Positions 1 to 6,055 of a stretch of 8,154 bases of DNA are shown here, in pieces. The stretch lies in the NCBI GenBank assembly GCA_937923375.1, contig CALAJG010000037.1, forward strand, positions 1-8,154, in the 5' to 3' direction. Made by a program: the position numbers and the translations under genes. Under the pieces are notes generated by a model. That model was not told the DNA's origin and searched no databases. It worked only from the letters and a program-made list of their open reading frames with translations. This stretch comes from an uncultured Leucothrix sp. (GTDB taxonomy: Bacteria > Pseudomonadota > Gammaproteobacteria > Thiotrichales > Thiotrichaceae). Position 1 is the stretch's first letter. Every line of letters starts with the position of its first letter.

Positions 1-1
1 C

Positions 2-487
2 GGCATTGGCTTGGTTTATGGTGGAGCAAGCGTGGGCATCATGGGCGTGGTGGCGAATGCTGTTTTGGAAGGTGGCGGCGAGGTAATTGGCGTGATTCCT
101 CAGTCAATTGCAGATCTGGAAATTGCTCACACCGGACTGACCGAACTCAAGATCGTGCCCAATATGCACGAACGAAAAGCCATGATGGCGGAGTATTCTG
201 ACGGGTTTATCGCACTGCCAGGTGGCCTCGGCACCATGGAAGAGCTGTTCGAAGTCTGGACATGGGCCCAGCTAGGCTTTCATGACAAGCCCTGTGGATT
301 AATGAATGTTGCAGGCTATTACGATCACTTAATCGCGTTTATCAGCCATGCAGTTGATCAGGAATATGTTAAAGCAGCTCATCAGAACACTTTACTAGTG
401 GCCAACGAACCAAGTGATTTAATTCAGCAAATGGCAAACTACCAAGCCGCTCCGAATGATAAGTGGATAGGTAGAGACGACTTATAA
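2..487 (+). CDS. LOG-family phosphoribohydrolase (TIGR00730), 5'-truncated
   Basis: Partial gene: the reading frame is open to the left edge (in-frame residues G-I-G-L precede V-Y-G-G), so the true start lies outside the window, probably about 35-40 residues upstream judging from the usual length of the family. LOG proteins are Rossmann-like cytosolic enzymes that hydrolyse nucleoside 5'-monophosphates (cytokinin riboside monophosphates in plants and some bacteria) to the free base and ribose 5-phosphate. Visible hallmarks are YGGASVGIMG near the edge, the MHERKAMM stretch carrying the catalytic Arg (about nt 164-187) and the PGGLGTMEE signature with the catalytic Glu (nt 218-244), followed by EVWTWAQLG. 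The sequence closely resembles, from memory, the Pseudomonas aeruginosa LOG protein. The stop codon overlaps the AAGG that probably serves as ribosome-binding site of the next gene, so the two are likely co-transcribed. Family assignment is firm; the physiological substrate in bacteria is uncertain. Confidence 0.93.
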   Translation, partial: GIGLVYGGASVGIMGVVANAVLEGGGEVIGVIPQSIADLEIAHTGLTELKIVPNMHERKAMMAEYSDGFIALPGGLGTMEELFEVWTWAQLGFHDKPCGLMNVAGYYDHLIAFISHAVDQEYVKAAHQNTLLVANEPSDLIQQMANYQAAPNDKWIGRDDL

Positions 488-492
488 GGTTA

Positions 493-1743
493 ATGAAATC
501 TTTCATACCACTAATTCGTCAGGAATGGCGACTGCTGCTGTTCGGCTTCGTCATGATGTTTGCTACCAGCCCTGGTCAAACCTATTTTATTGCCCTTTTC
601 AGTGGGGAAATTCGCGCCGACTTATCGCTCAGCCACGGCGAGTTTGGCGCTGTCTACTCAATTGCTACCCTCAGCAGTGCTTTCGTTTTGCTATGGACAG
701 GCGTTCTGGTGGATCAGATTGATCTACGTCGGTTTGCTCGTTACTCGGTGCTTGGTTTAGCCATAGCCTGCTTGTCGTTGGCCTTAAGTCAAAATATAGC
801 AATGTTGTTAATTGCCGTCTTTTTGCTGCGCCAGCTGGGTCAGGGGCTGATGTATATGACCAGCACCACGGCGATGGTACGCTATCTGGAGTCGAATAAG
901 GGCAAAGCGAATGCCTTGAGTGGTTTGGGTTATTCCTTCGCCGAAGCAACGCTGCCCTCCCTGGTTATATTACTGCTCCTAACCATTAGTTGGCGACATT
1001 CATGGGTGTTGTTTGCCGCTATATTGGCAGTCTGCGTTCCCATCGTCTTTCATATTCTGTTGCAAGGTCACACTGAGAGACATCAGCAATATCTCAAAAG
1101 TATTGCCGATGATGAGATGAACGAGGCAAAAGAGTCGGCTGAAAATAGAGTCTATCGGCGCAGGCAATGGACGCGTGCCGAAGTCATTAGAGATCCGCTA
1201 TTTTATCTATTCACACCGGGCTTATTAGCCCAGTCCCTGTTGTTTACCGGCTTCATGTTTCATCAGATCCACCTTGTCGAGGAGAAAGGCTGGCCGCTGG
1301 TGGTATGGGGCAGTTTGTATCTACTCTATGCGTTGAGCACCATTCTAATGAATCTCGTTGTCGGGGCGTTAGTTGATCGCTTTGGTGCAGTGCGTCTGGC
1401 ACCCTTTGTCACCATTCCCATGGGCATTGGTTTATTGATTTTATCTAGTTCCGACAGCGTGTTTGTCGCTGTCATATTTATGCTATGCATGGCCATCTCG
1501 TCGGCATCCCAGGGCACTATCTCAGCGCCATTTTTTGCAGAACGCTATGGCAGCAAGAACCTCGGTGCGATCAAATCGCTTGGCACCTTTATGATGGTAA
1601 TGATGAGCGCCATTTCGCCGGCGATACTAGGGTGGTCTATTGATCGAGGAGTTAGCATGGATAGCTTAGCAATTGCTGGAGCCGTATATGTGGCTATCAC
1701 GTCATCAATGGCTTTTGTTGCTTATCGACTGTCACTGCGATAG
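493..1743 (+). CDS. MFS transporter, 12 transmembrane segments
   Basis: A 416-residue inner-membrane protein of the major facilitator superfamily, expected to move a small solute using a proton or ion gradient; the substrate cannot be told from the sequence. Hydrophobic segments lie at about residues 15-37, 51-72, 84-100, 102-121, 141-165, 169-190, 237-257, 268-292, 302-318, 321-340, 360-382 and 390-412. This is the usual 6+6 arrangement with a charged cytoplasmic loop at about 191-235. Motif-A remnants follow helix 2 (G70-VLVD74 with R79-R80) and, more clearly, helix 8 (G291-ALVDRFG). The length is typical of the superfamily. The start ATG lies 5 nt after the preceding stop, with AAGG (486-489) as a modest ribosome-binding site, so translation is probably coupled to the LOG gene. 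The gene converges on the enolase-superfamily gene 27 nt away. Its neighbour across that gap could suggest a sugar-acid substrate, but they are on opposite strands and this is only a guess. Confidence 0.88.
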   Translation: MKSFIPLIRQEWRLLLFGFVMMFATSPGQTYFIALFSGEIRADLSLSHGEFGAVYSIATLSSAFVLLWTGVLVDQIDLRRFARYSVLGLAIACLSLALSQNIAMLLIAVFLLRQLGQGLMYMTSTTAMVRYLESNKGKANALSGLGYSFAEATLPSLVILLLLTISWRHSWVLFAAILAVCVPIVFHILLQGHTERHQQYLKSIADDEMNEAKESAENRVYRRRQWTRAEVIRDPLFYLFTPGLLAQSLLFTGFMFHQIHLVEEKGWPLVVWGSLYLLYALSTILMNLVVGALVDRFGAVRLAPFVTIPMGIGLLILSSSDSVFVAVIFMLCMAISSASQGTISAPFFAERYGSKNLGAIKSLGTFMMVMMSAISPAILGWSIDRGVSMDSLAIAGAVYVAITSSMAFVAYRLSLR

Positions 1744-1770
1744 CAGCAACAGCAACAAAGAAAACGGCTT

Positions 1771-2934
1771 TTACAGGCTGTACTTATTAATGAATTTTCG
1801 ATCCGGCTCTACACCAAGACCCGGTGCATTCGGAATTTTTACAAAGCCACCGGATTGAGCTACCTGCTCCTGAACATTTAACGGTTCTAACAATAAATCA
1901 TCACGGAATAGGTTGTGGGTCGTGTCGAACTCTAACATTGGTTCGCGTGGGAACAACCCACCGGGTAATGGCGGCATCGCCGCTAGCAGATGCAGATTAG
2001 TAGCGATGGCTACTGCGGAGCCCCAGACGTGATTCACTACTGGAGTGAAGTGCGTATGTGCTAGCGCCAGAACCTTTAGATACTCCGTAATGCCACCCAA
2101 GGCGCAAACTTCTGGTTGGGCCAAGTCCAGGCAACGGTTTTCCAGTAAATGACGCCATCCCCAACGGGTAAATTCTGCTTCTCCACCTGCAATATTTGTT
2201 TTTAAAGCTGATCGCAGTTCACGATAGCCATCATGATCTTCCGGTGCTACCGGCTCTTCGAACCAATAAGCATCTAGCTCATCTAAGGCGCGGCCTACGT
2301 ACATCGCATCACTGGTGGTGTAGCAATGATTAGCATCGACCATAAAAGGGTAGCCTTCACCGATGCCTTTTCGTACCGCTTGTGCTAGTAGAACATCCTC
2401 CTTTGCACCGAGGCCAACCTTCATTTTGGTAGCTGCAAAGCCTGCATCTTTTATGGCGGCTGCTTCCTTTTCAAAGCGTCTGAGGTGCGCATTCAGATCT
2501 TCACGACAAAGCATCATGCCGTAGCCATAAACCGGCACTCTGTCACGAAAGCCGCCACCAATAAGCTTATGAATCGGCTGGTTAGTTATTTTTCCCGCTA
2601 AGTCCCACAGTGCGATATCGACGCCAGATAGCGACTGAAGGGGCATCCCTTTTTGGCCGTGATCTCGAAGTAAGTTGTAGACATGGTGCCAGATCACTTC
2701 ACGATCCATCGGATCACGTCCTAGGATCATTGGTTGAATCACGCCTTCAACAATGCCTTTGTTGGCGATGGCTACATTGCCAGGCCCGAAGCACTCACCC
2801 CAGCCGGTTAGCCCCTCATCTGTACTAATCTCCACCAGATGAGTGGAACGTTTAGCATAGTATTGCTGGGAATAGCCTAGCTCTATAGGTAAATCGTACT
2901 GCAGGACATGGCTTTTTACTGAGGTGATTTTCAT
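1771..2934 (-). CDS. Enolase-superfamily (mandelate racemase/muconate lactonizing) enzyme, D-galactarolactone cycloisomerase-like
   Basis: A 387-residue enzyme of the enolase superfamily, mandelate racemase (MR) subgroup: a capping domain (about 1-130) followed by a (beta/alpha)7-beta barrel. It would abstract the alpha proton of a carboxylate held by Mg2+. Visible active-site residues are the K170-x-K172 pair, metal ligands D200, E226 (in FEEP) and E252 (in GGE), and H302 (in NHVWG). Spacing matches MR (E221/E247/D270/H297), which places E275 (in QPEV) where the Asp of the His-Asp dyad normally sits, an unusual substitution. LTGWGECFGP, LRDHGQ, LSGVDIALWDLAGK, EPMLEFD and PGLGVE recall Agrobacterium D-galactarolactone cycloisomerase (Gci), so a sugar-acid or sugar-lactone substrate is likely but unproven. 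No good Shine-Dalgarno precedes the ATG, but an in-frame stop just upstream leaves no alternative. It lies 127 nt after the DUF1285 gene on the same strand and may have its own promoter. Confidence 0.9.
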   Translation of the reverse strand: MKITSVKSHVLQYDLPIELGYSQQYYAKRSTHLVEISTDEGLTGWGECFGPGNVAIANKGIVEGVIQPMILGRDPMDREVIWHHVYNLLRDHGQKGMPLQSLSGVDIALWDLAGKITNQPIHKLIGGGFRDRVPVYGYGMMLCREDLNAHLRRFEKEAAAIKDAGFAATKMKVGLGAKEDVLLAQAVRKGIGEGYPFMVDANHCYTTSDAMYVGRALDELDAYWFEEPVAPEDHDGYRELRSALKTNIAGGEAEFTRWGWRHLLENRCLDLAQPEVCALGGITEYLKVLALAHTHFTPVVNHVWGSAVAIATNLHLLAAMPPLPGGLFPREPMLEFDTTHNLFRDDLLLEPLNVQEQVAQSGGFVKIPNAPGLGVEPDRKFINKYSL

Positions 2935-2952
2935 GCTGTGGCTTCGCTAAGA

Positions 2953-2969
2953 GTTTGGCAAACGTTAAC
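2953..2969. promoter_or_regulatory. Possible operator upstream of the enolase-superfamily gene
   Basis: The 127-nt gap between the DUF1285 and enolase-superfamily genes holds a perfect 5-bp inverted repeat, GTTTG-G-CAAAC (2953-2963), directly abutted by the palindrome GTTAAC (2964-2969). It ends about 20 nt upstream of the start codon at 2934, a position where a repressor could act. There is no convincing sigma-70 promoter pair here and no terminator after the DUF1285 stop, so read-through from upstream remains possible. Short palindromes of this size occur by chance. Confidence 0.2.
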
Positions 2970-3061
2970 AAGGTGAGTTAAGAAATGCTTGGGGTTAATC
3001 ACAGAATTTATGGCATATCAAAGGTTAAAGTGTTAGCTGATAAGTACGAGAGACCAGAGCT

Positions 3062-3619
3062 CTAGCCAATCGGTAAGTCAAATATAAAACCACTGCTCAT
3101 AAGACGCAAATAATCGCTGTCATTCTCTGAAACCACCTCACCTAAGTCTGCCAGCTCATGCAGTATGCTAGTCGTCAATCTTCCAGTCATACCGTAACGA
3201 ACACTTACCAGCGGTACTTCTTGCCCAGCAATAACTGTTTGGTCAATCCATAGCTTGTTGTGCTCACCCAAGACAACAATATCGCCATAACTGCTAGTAA
3301 GTACAATTTCTTTCCTCTCAGTCGAAGCGTTCTGCACTGTCAGTTGAGTCATCAAGAAAGGAGTTGCTTCGACCGTTATTTTTAACTGTTCGGCGGGTGT
3401 TTTAAGGTAGTGATGTCCACCATCAAACCAGAGGACACTCGAAAACAGCTTGACTAAGGCATCGCGCTTAATAAGACCGCCTTCATGCAGCCAACTTCCA
3501 TCGCGTTTAATGATGATATCAATTTCACCCTGACGCTTTGGCTGCCAAAGATGAACCGGCGGGTGACCACTTGCTGTCAGCGGCACCAGGCCGCTTGCTA
3601 ATGACTCTAATGAACTCAT
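3062..3619 (-). CDS. DUF1285 family protein (PF06938)
   Basis: A 185-residue cytosolic protein with no signal peptide or membrane segment. It has the hallmarks of DUF1285, a proteobacterial family with known structures but no established biochemical role (a signalling or ligand-sensing role has been suggested). These are PPVHLWQP at 20-27, the RDGSW...EGG block at 39-48, the IKRDALVKLFSSVL block at 50-63, a TPAEQLKITVEATPF block at 74-88 and the VRYGMTGRLTTSILHELADLG block at 140-160. Length is typical of the family. The start is supported by AGGGA on the minus strand (3627-3631) 7 nt before the ATG. It lies 33 nt downstream of the LysR gene on the same strand, so the two are probably one transcript. 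What the association means is unknown, because DUF1285 genes occur in many contexts. Confidence 0.88.
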   Translation of the reverse strand: MSSLESLASGLVPLTASGHPPVHLWQPKRQGEIDIIIKRDGSWLHEGGLIKRDALVKLFSSVLWFDGGHHYLKTPAEQLKITVEATPFLMTQLTVQNASTERKEIVLTSSYGDIVVLGEHNKLWIDQTVIAGQEVPLVSVRYGMTGRLTTSILHELADLGEVVSENDSDYLRLMSSGFIFDLPIG

Positions 3620-3652
3620 CGGTTTTTCCCTAATAATGAAAGTGCTTACGTC

Positions 3653-4582
3653 TCAATCTGTTTTATGGTGCAGTGTACGTAAGCTGGAGAGTGGCGCCAA
3701 GGCATCATATAGCGCCAAGGCCATGCCTTTTACATAGGGACGACGCGCCCAGTCATCTCTGGCAAATAACGATAAATTGACATAAACCGGTGGTGAAAAC
3801 TCGCGTACTGCAATCTTATCATCTGGCGATAAAACCAAAGGATCCACTAGTGCAACACCAGCTCCCGCTTCAACCATAATCACCATCGTGCGCTGCGTAC
3901 TGGCTTCGATCGCTCCCCAACCATGACCTTTCGATGCCGCGATGCCGCTTGCTTCGAGCGCAATTCGCAGTGCACTCCCTTCGGTTAGTTGGATCTGCCG
4001 GTAAGTTTGCAGGTCGTTTTCATGAATAACTTTCTGTTTAGCGAGCGGGCAGTCAGGGGCCATGACACAAACGATACGCATGGCAATGGTTGCAAATGTA
4101 CTTATCCCAGGCTCATTAACGCTGCCAATCGCAGCCGCTATATCTAGTTCGCCATCGACTAATTTTTGAATAAGCTGTTGTTTGGTGTGACTTTCTAAAC
4201 GAATCGATAATTTAGAATACTCTGCGGAGTACCGTGCAATACAGCGAGCGAGTTCTCCATGAATAAATGCTGTCATAACGCCAACGGAGACCTCAGGCAG
4301 GGAGTCACTCTGCATTTCCTGAGCGAGCGTGGTCACCCTGTTTAGAGCAACTAATACTCGTTTGCCTTCCTCTGCCAATCGCAAACATTCAGAGCTCGGT
4401 AGTAAGTCATCTCCAGATTGCTCAAACAGCTTGAGGCCGAGCGATTTCTCCAAGGAACGTAACGACTGTGCCAAGGCGGTAGGTGAAACATCAAGTTGCA
4501 ATGCAGCTTCCCCGCTGGAGCCAGCAGAGACTAATGCCGCTAACAGTCTGAGCTTTTCTAACGTGATAACGTCCTTATTCAT
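3653..4582 (-). CDS. LysR-type transcriptional regulator
   Basis: A LysR-family regulator of 309 residues from the ATG at 4580-4582. An in-frame ATG at 4619-4621 would add 13 residues (MLPLLGSVKLASA). I prefer the inner start because LysR helix-turn-helix domains normally begin within the first ten residues, and neither start has a strong ribosome-binding site. The winged helix-turn-helix spans about residues 7-62 (LEKLRLLAALVSAGSSGEAA, then LEKSLGLKLFEQ). The effector-binding domain spans about 90-300 (VGVMTAFIHGELA, DGELDIAAAIG, EAGAGVALVDPLV). The turn and recognition helix read DVSPTALAQSL, so the usual S-Q pair is S-P and the usual FER ending is FEQ; DNA binding should still be possible. 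Effector and targets are unknown. By position the DUF1285 and enolase-superfamily genes downstream, and autoregulation, are the obvious candidates. Confidence 0.88.
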   Translation of the reverse strand: MNKDVITLEKLRLLAALVSAGSSGEAALQLDVSPTALAQSLRSLEKSLGLKLFEQSGDDLLPSSECLRLAEEGKRVLVALNRVTTLAQEMQSDSLPEVSVGVMTAFIHGELARCIARYSAEYSKLSIRLESHTKQQLIQKLVDGELDIAAAIGSVNEPGISTFATIAMRIVCVMAPDCPLAKQKVIHENDLQTYRQIQLTEGSALRIALEASGIAASKGHGWGAIEASTQRTMVIMVEAGAGVALVDPLVLSPDDKIAVREFSPPVYVNLSLFARDDWARRPYVKGMALALYDALAPLSSLRTLHHKTD

Positions 4583-4679
4583 TGCACTTGCCAGTTTAAC
4601 GGAACCTAATAAAGGTAACATTCATCGTGGTAAATTAGCAAAGAACTAGCGCAGATCTAAAGATAGGAAAAAAGTGAGT

Positions 4680-4701
4680 AGTTTCGGCCTAATTCGAAAC
4701 T
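4680..4701. promoter_or_regulatory. Candidate LysR operator (7-bp inverted repeat)
   Basis: A perfect inverted repeat, AGTTTCG (4680-4686) and CGAAACT (4695-4701) separated by 8 nt, lies in the region upstream of the LysR gene, centred about 109 nt before the preferred start codon (70 nt before the outer one). LysR proteins often autoregulate through interrupted dyads upstream of their own genes, so this is a natural candidate. The classical T-N11-A core is not exact. It also lies about 36-57 nt upstream of the promoter-like element of the putative small RNA on the + strand, so a shared divergent control region is possible. Confidence 0.35.
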
Positions 4702-4713
4702 TTCTAATAAAAA

Positions 4714-4742
4714 CTGCAAATTCTAAAACGGTGTACTACACT
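4714..4742 (+). promoter_or_regulatory. Weak sigma-70-like promoter for the putative small RNA
   Basis: CTGCAA (4714-4719) as a poor -35 and TACACT (4737-4742) as a -10, with the ideal 17-nt spacing, would start transcription at about 4748-4750. The -35 matches the consensus at only three of six positions, so the call rests mainly on position: it sits just upstream of the hairpin and terminator at 4766-4823 that no other gene explains. Confidence 0.25.
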
Positions 4743-4747
4743 AGTTT

Positions 4748-4823
4748 ATGAGAAATCCTCCTCAATCAGCACACAAACCCCGTGCTGAATTTTGAAACCC
4801 TCGTTTAACCGAGGGTTTTTTTT
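4748..4823 (+). ncRNA. Putative small RNA ending in an intrinsic terminator
   Basis: About 75 nt with the architecture of a bacterial trans-acting small RNA. A single-stranded pyrimidine-rich 5' part contains TCCTCCTC (4756-4763), complementary to Shine-Dalgarno sequences. A 7-bp hairpin follows, TCAGCAC (4766-4772) with GTGCTGA (4782-4788), carrying a C-rich loop ACAAACCCC. Then come an A/U-rich linker ATTTTG and a strong terminator ending in eight T. No protein gene on the + strand lies upstream that this terminator could serve: the nearest + gene ends at 1743 and everything between is transcribed from the minus strand. I do not recognise the RNA family. The 5' end is estimated from a weak promoter. 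An ATG at 4748 opens a 15-codon frame across the same segment. Inference only, without expression or conservation evidence. Confidence 0.4.
4795..4823 (+). terminator. Rho-independent terminator
   Basis: A perfect 9-bp stem, AAACCCTCG (4795-4803) with CGAGGGTTT (4810-4818), and a 6-nt loop (TTTAAC) run straight into a T tract of eight (4816-4823). The T tract is on the + strand, so it acts best on rightward transcription. On the minus strand the stem begins 24 nt past the stop of the AhpD-like gene (4842) and is followed by only three T before CAAAATT. It may therefore also stop that gene's transcript, less efficiently. Confidence 0.85.
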
Positions 4824-4841
4824 GGCTTCAACCTTGAAACG

Positions 4842-5423
4842 TTATTTTCGTGGCACTCTGCCGAGCAAATAAAATTCATCGTTGGGTCGTATGTCTGCAA
4901 CATTAACCATTCGATTAGATAAACCGAAGAAAGCAGTAATCGCACCGATATCCCAAATGTCGTCATCGCTAAAGCCATGCTCTTTAAGTAAGGAGTAATC
5001 ACTATCATCAACAGACTCAGCTTCTTTACAAACCTTGGCGGCAAAATCCAACATCGCTTTCTGACGGGGTGTAATGTCGCTTTTTCGATAGTTAATTGCT
5101 ACCTGATCAGCAACCAAAGGATCTTTAGCACGGATACGTAGAATGGCACCATGAGCCACCACGCAATATTGGCATTGGTTCAAGCCAGACGTTGCCACCA
5201 CAATCATTTCCCGTTCTGCTTTTGTCAGGCCTTCGTCTTTATCCATTAACGCGTCGTGATAAGCAAAAAATGCGCGGAATTCGGCAGGTCGGTGAGCCAG
5301 CGCTAAAAACACATTTGGAACAAAGCCAGACTTGTCTTGAACTTGTTCGATTAGCTCCCGAATGTCATCGGGTAAATCTTTTAGTTCTGGAACCGGGAAA
5401 CGGCTTATGGGGTAGTGATTCAT
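4842..5423 (-). CDS. Carboxymuconolactone decarboxylase-family, AhpD-like peroxidase-related protein
   Basis: A 193-residue, all-helical cytosolic protein of the AhpD/CMD superfamily, of the 'peroxidase-related' type (TIGR01926-like). The redox site is intact: C84-x-x-C87-x-x-x-H91 in QCQYCVVAHG, with E72 exactly 12 residues before C84, the spacing of the catalytic Glu-Cys-Cys-His set of Mycobacterium AhpD. This supports thiol-based peroxide or alkylhydroperoxide reduction, or disulfide exchange, rather than the decarboxylase activity implied by the family name, although the true substrate is unknown. FVPNVFLALAHRPAEFRAFF, DITPRQKAMLDFA and FFGLSNRMVNVADIRPN are typical family blocks. The start is supported by TGGAGA on the minus strand (5429-5434), 5 nt from the ATG. 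It is a single-gene unit, divergent from the small outer-membrane protein gene and ending at the terminator region 4795-4823. Confidence 0.9.
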   Translation of the reverse strand: MNHYPISRFPVPELKDLPDDIRELIEQVQDKSGFVPNVFLALAHRPAEFRAFFAYHDALMDKDEGLTKAEREMIVVATSGLNQCQYCVVAHGAILRIRAKDPLVADQVAINYRKSDITPRQKAMLDFAAKVCKEAESVDDSDYSLLKEHGFSDDDIWDIGAITAFFGLSNRMVNVADIRPNDEFYLLGRVPRK

Positions 5424-5456
5424 AAATTTCTCCAGATAAACATTGTTGATAATGAC

Positions 5457-5484
5457 AGTATAACGGCCGCGAGATTTAAGTTAA
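5457..5484 (-). promoter_or_regulatory. Probable sigma-70 promoter of the AhpD-like gene
   Basis: On the minus strand, TTAACT (5479-5484) and TATACT (5457-5462) form a -35/-10 pair with a 16-nt spacer. Transcription would start at about 5450 and give a leader of roughly 27 nt containing the ribosome-binding site. The -10 matches the consensus at five of six positions and the -35 at four of six. Position and spacing fit well, but this is unverified. Confidence 0.45.
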
Positions 5485-5485
5485 T

Positions 5486-5514
5486 CTGAACTGAAGTATT
5501 TAGCCACTTACACT
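5486..5514 (+). promoter_or_regulatory. Weak candidate promoter of the small outer-membrane protein gene
   Basis: CTGAAC (5486-5491) and TACACT (5509-5514) are 17 nt apart and would give a leader of about 43 nt. The match to consensus is poor, especially at -35. The -10 overlaps the start of an imperfect palindrome, CTACACTTAGAGTAG (5513-5527), which could be an operator. The divergent AhpD-like promoter lies only a few bases to the left. Confidence 0.25.
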
Positions 5515-5563
5515 ACACTTAGAGTAGTTTGCTAAATATTAACAATAAACAAAAGGATTTATC

Positions 5564-6055
5564 ATGGACAGAAGGATATTGGCTCCATTTATACTAATCG
5601 CTTGTGGCACGGTAGCTTGCACGCCAATGCGCTCCAGTAGCATTTATGTGGCTGGTTTTAGTCATCATACCAACAGTGATCACCCAGATACGTTTGAAGG
5701 AAATATGAAATACGTAGGTGCATCGGCGGATTATGAACGAAATAATTGGCAGTATGAAAATACGGTTTCAACATTTGTTGACTCCTACCATCAACGTAGT
5801 TTCATGCTGACGAGTAACGTTTCTCATAAAAGCTGGCTTTATTACGGTTATTTCCGACCAATGATTGGTCTTAACTGTGCTTACAAAGGCTATAGCCATG
5901 ACCATGAAAAACGGCGCTGGTTGTGTACCCCACCATTAAAACTTCGGGTAGGTAAAGAGACAGGTTTATTCGCCAATATCATGGCAACGCCTAAGATAGG
6001 TGACATTACGAATGGTTTGGTGGCTGCGGAAGTAGGGTATAAGTTTAAGTGGTAA
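5564..6055 (+). CDS. Exported small protein, probable outer-membrane beta-barrel (PagP/PagL-like size and pattern)
   Basis: A 163-residue protein with an N-terminal export signal (R3 R4, then a hydrophobic stretch at 5-18). Two Cys could be lipidated: C14 in LIAC, a good lipobox but after a short hydrophobic core, or C19 in TVAC, a weaker lipobox. The mature part alternates polar and aromatic residues in short strand-like segments (MKYVGASADYE, NWQYENTVSTFVDSY, SWLYYGYFRPMIGLN) and ends in VGYKFKW. This is a terminal-aromatic strand typical of outer-membrane barrels. The size and the C-terminal pattern recall PagP-like barrels, and FSHHTN near the amino end faintly recalls the His/Ser motif of lipid A deacylase PagL, but neither is close enough to assign an activity. 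Two further Cys (in GLNCAY and WLCTPP) could form a periplasmic disulfide. AAAGGA (5552-5557) 6 nt before the ATG supports the start. Function unknown; the envelope location is the main inference. Confidence 0.75.
   Translation: MDRRILAPFILIACGTVACTPMRSSSIYVAGFSHHTNSDHPDTFEGNMKYVGASADYERNNWQYENTVSTFVDSYHQRSFMLTSNVSHKSWLYYGYFRPMIGLNCAYKGYSHDHEKRRWLCTPPLKLRVGKETGLFANIMATPKIGDITNGLVAAEVGYKFKW

Noticed and set aside
671..949. Open frame of 92 codons on the minus strand
   Set aside because: It lies entirely antisense to the MFS gene, has no ribosome-binding site and its composition is that of a reversed membrane-protein gene.
1744..1757. Short GCAACA-type tandem repeat in the MFS/enolase-superfamily convergent gap
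   Set aside because: Only about two copies in 14 nt, within chance expectation; the 27-nt gap also holds no convincing terminator.
4329..4649. Open frame of 106 codons on the plus strand
   Set aside because: Antisense to the LysR helix-turn-helix region, whose protein is clearly recognisable; the translated product has no family features.
4756..4763. Minus-strand GAGGAGGA resembling a strong ribosome-binding site
   Set aside because: No start codon follows at a usable distance on that strand, so it does not mark a gene; its complement is better read as the CU-rich part of the putative small RNA.
4805..5044. Open frame of 79 codons on the minus strand
   Set aside because: It overlaps the AhpD-like gene in another frame and runs into the terminator; the AhpD-like product has all family motifs.
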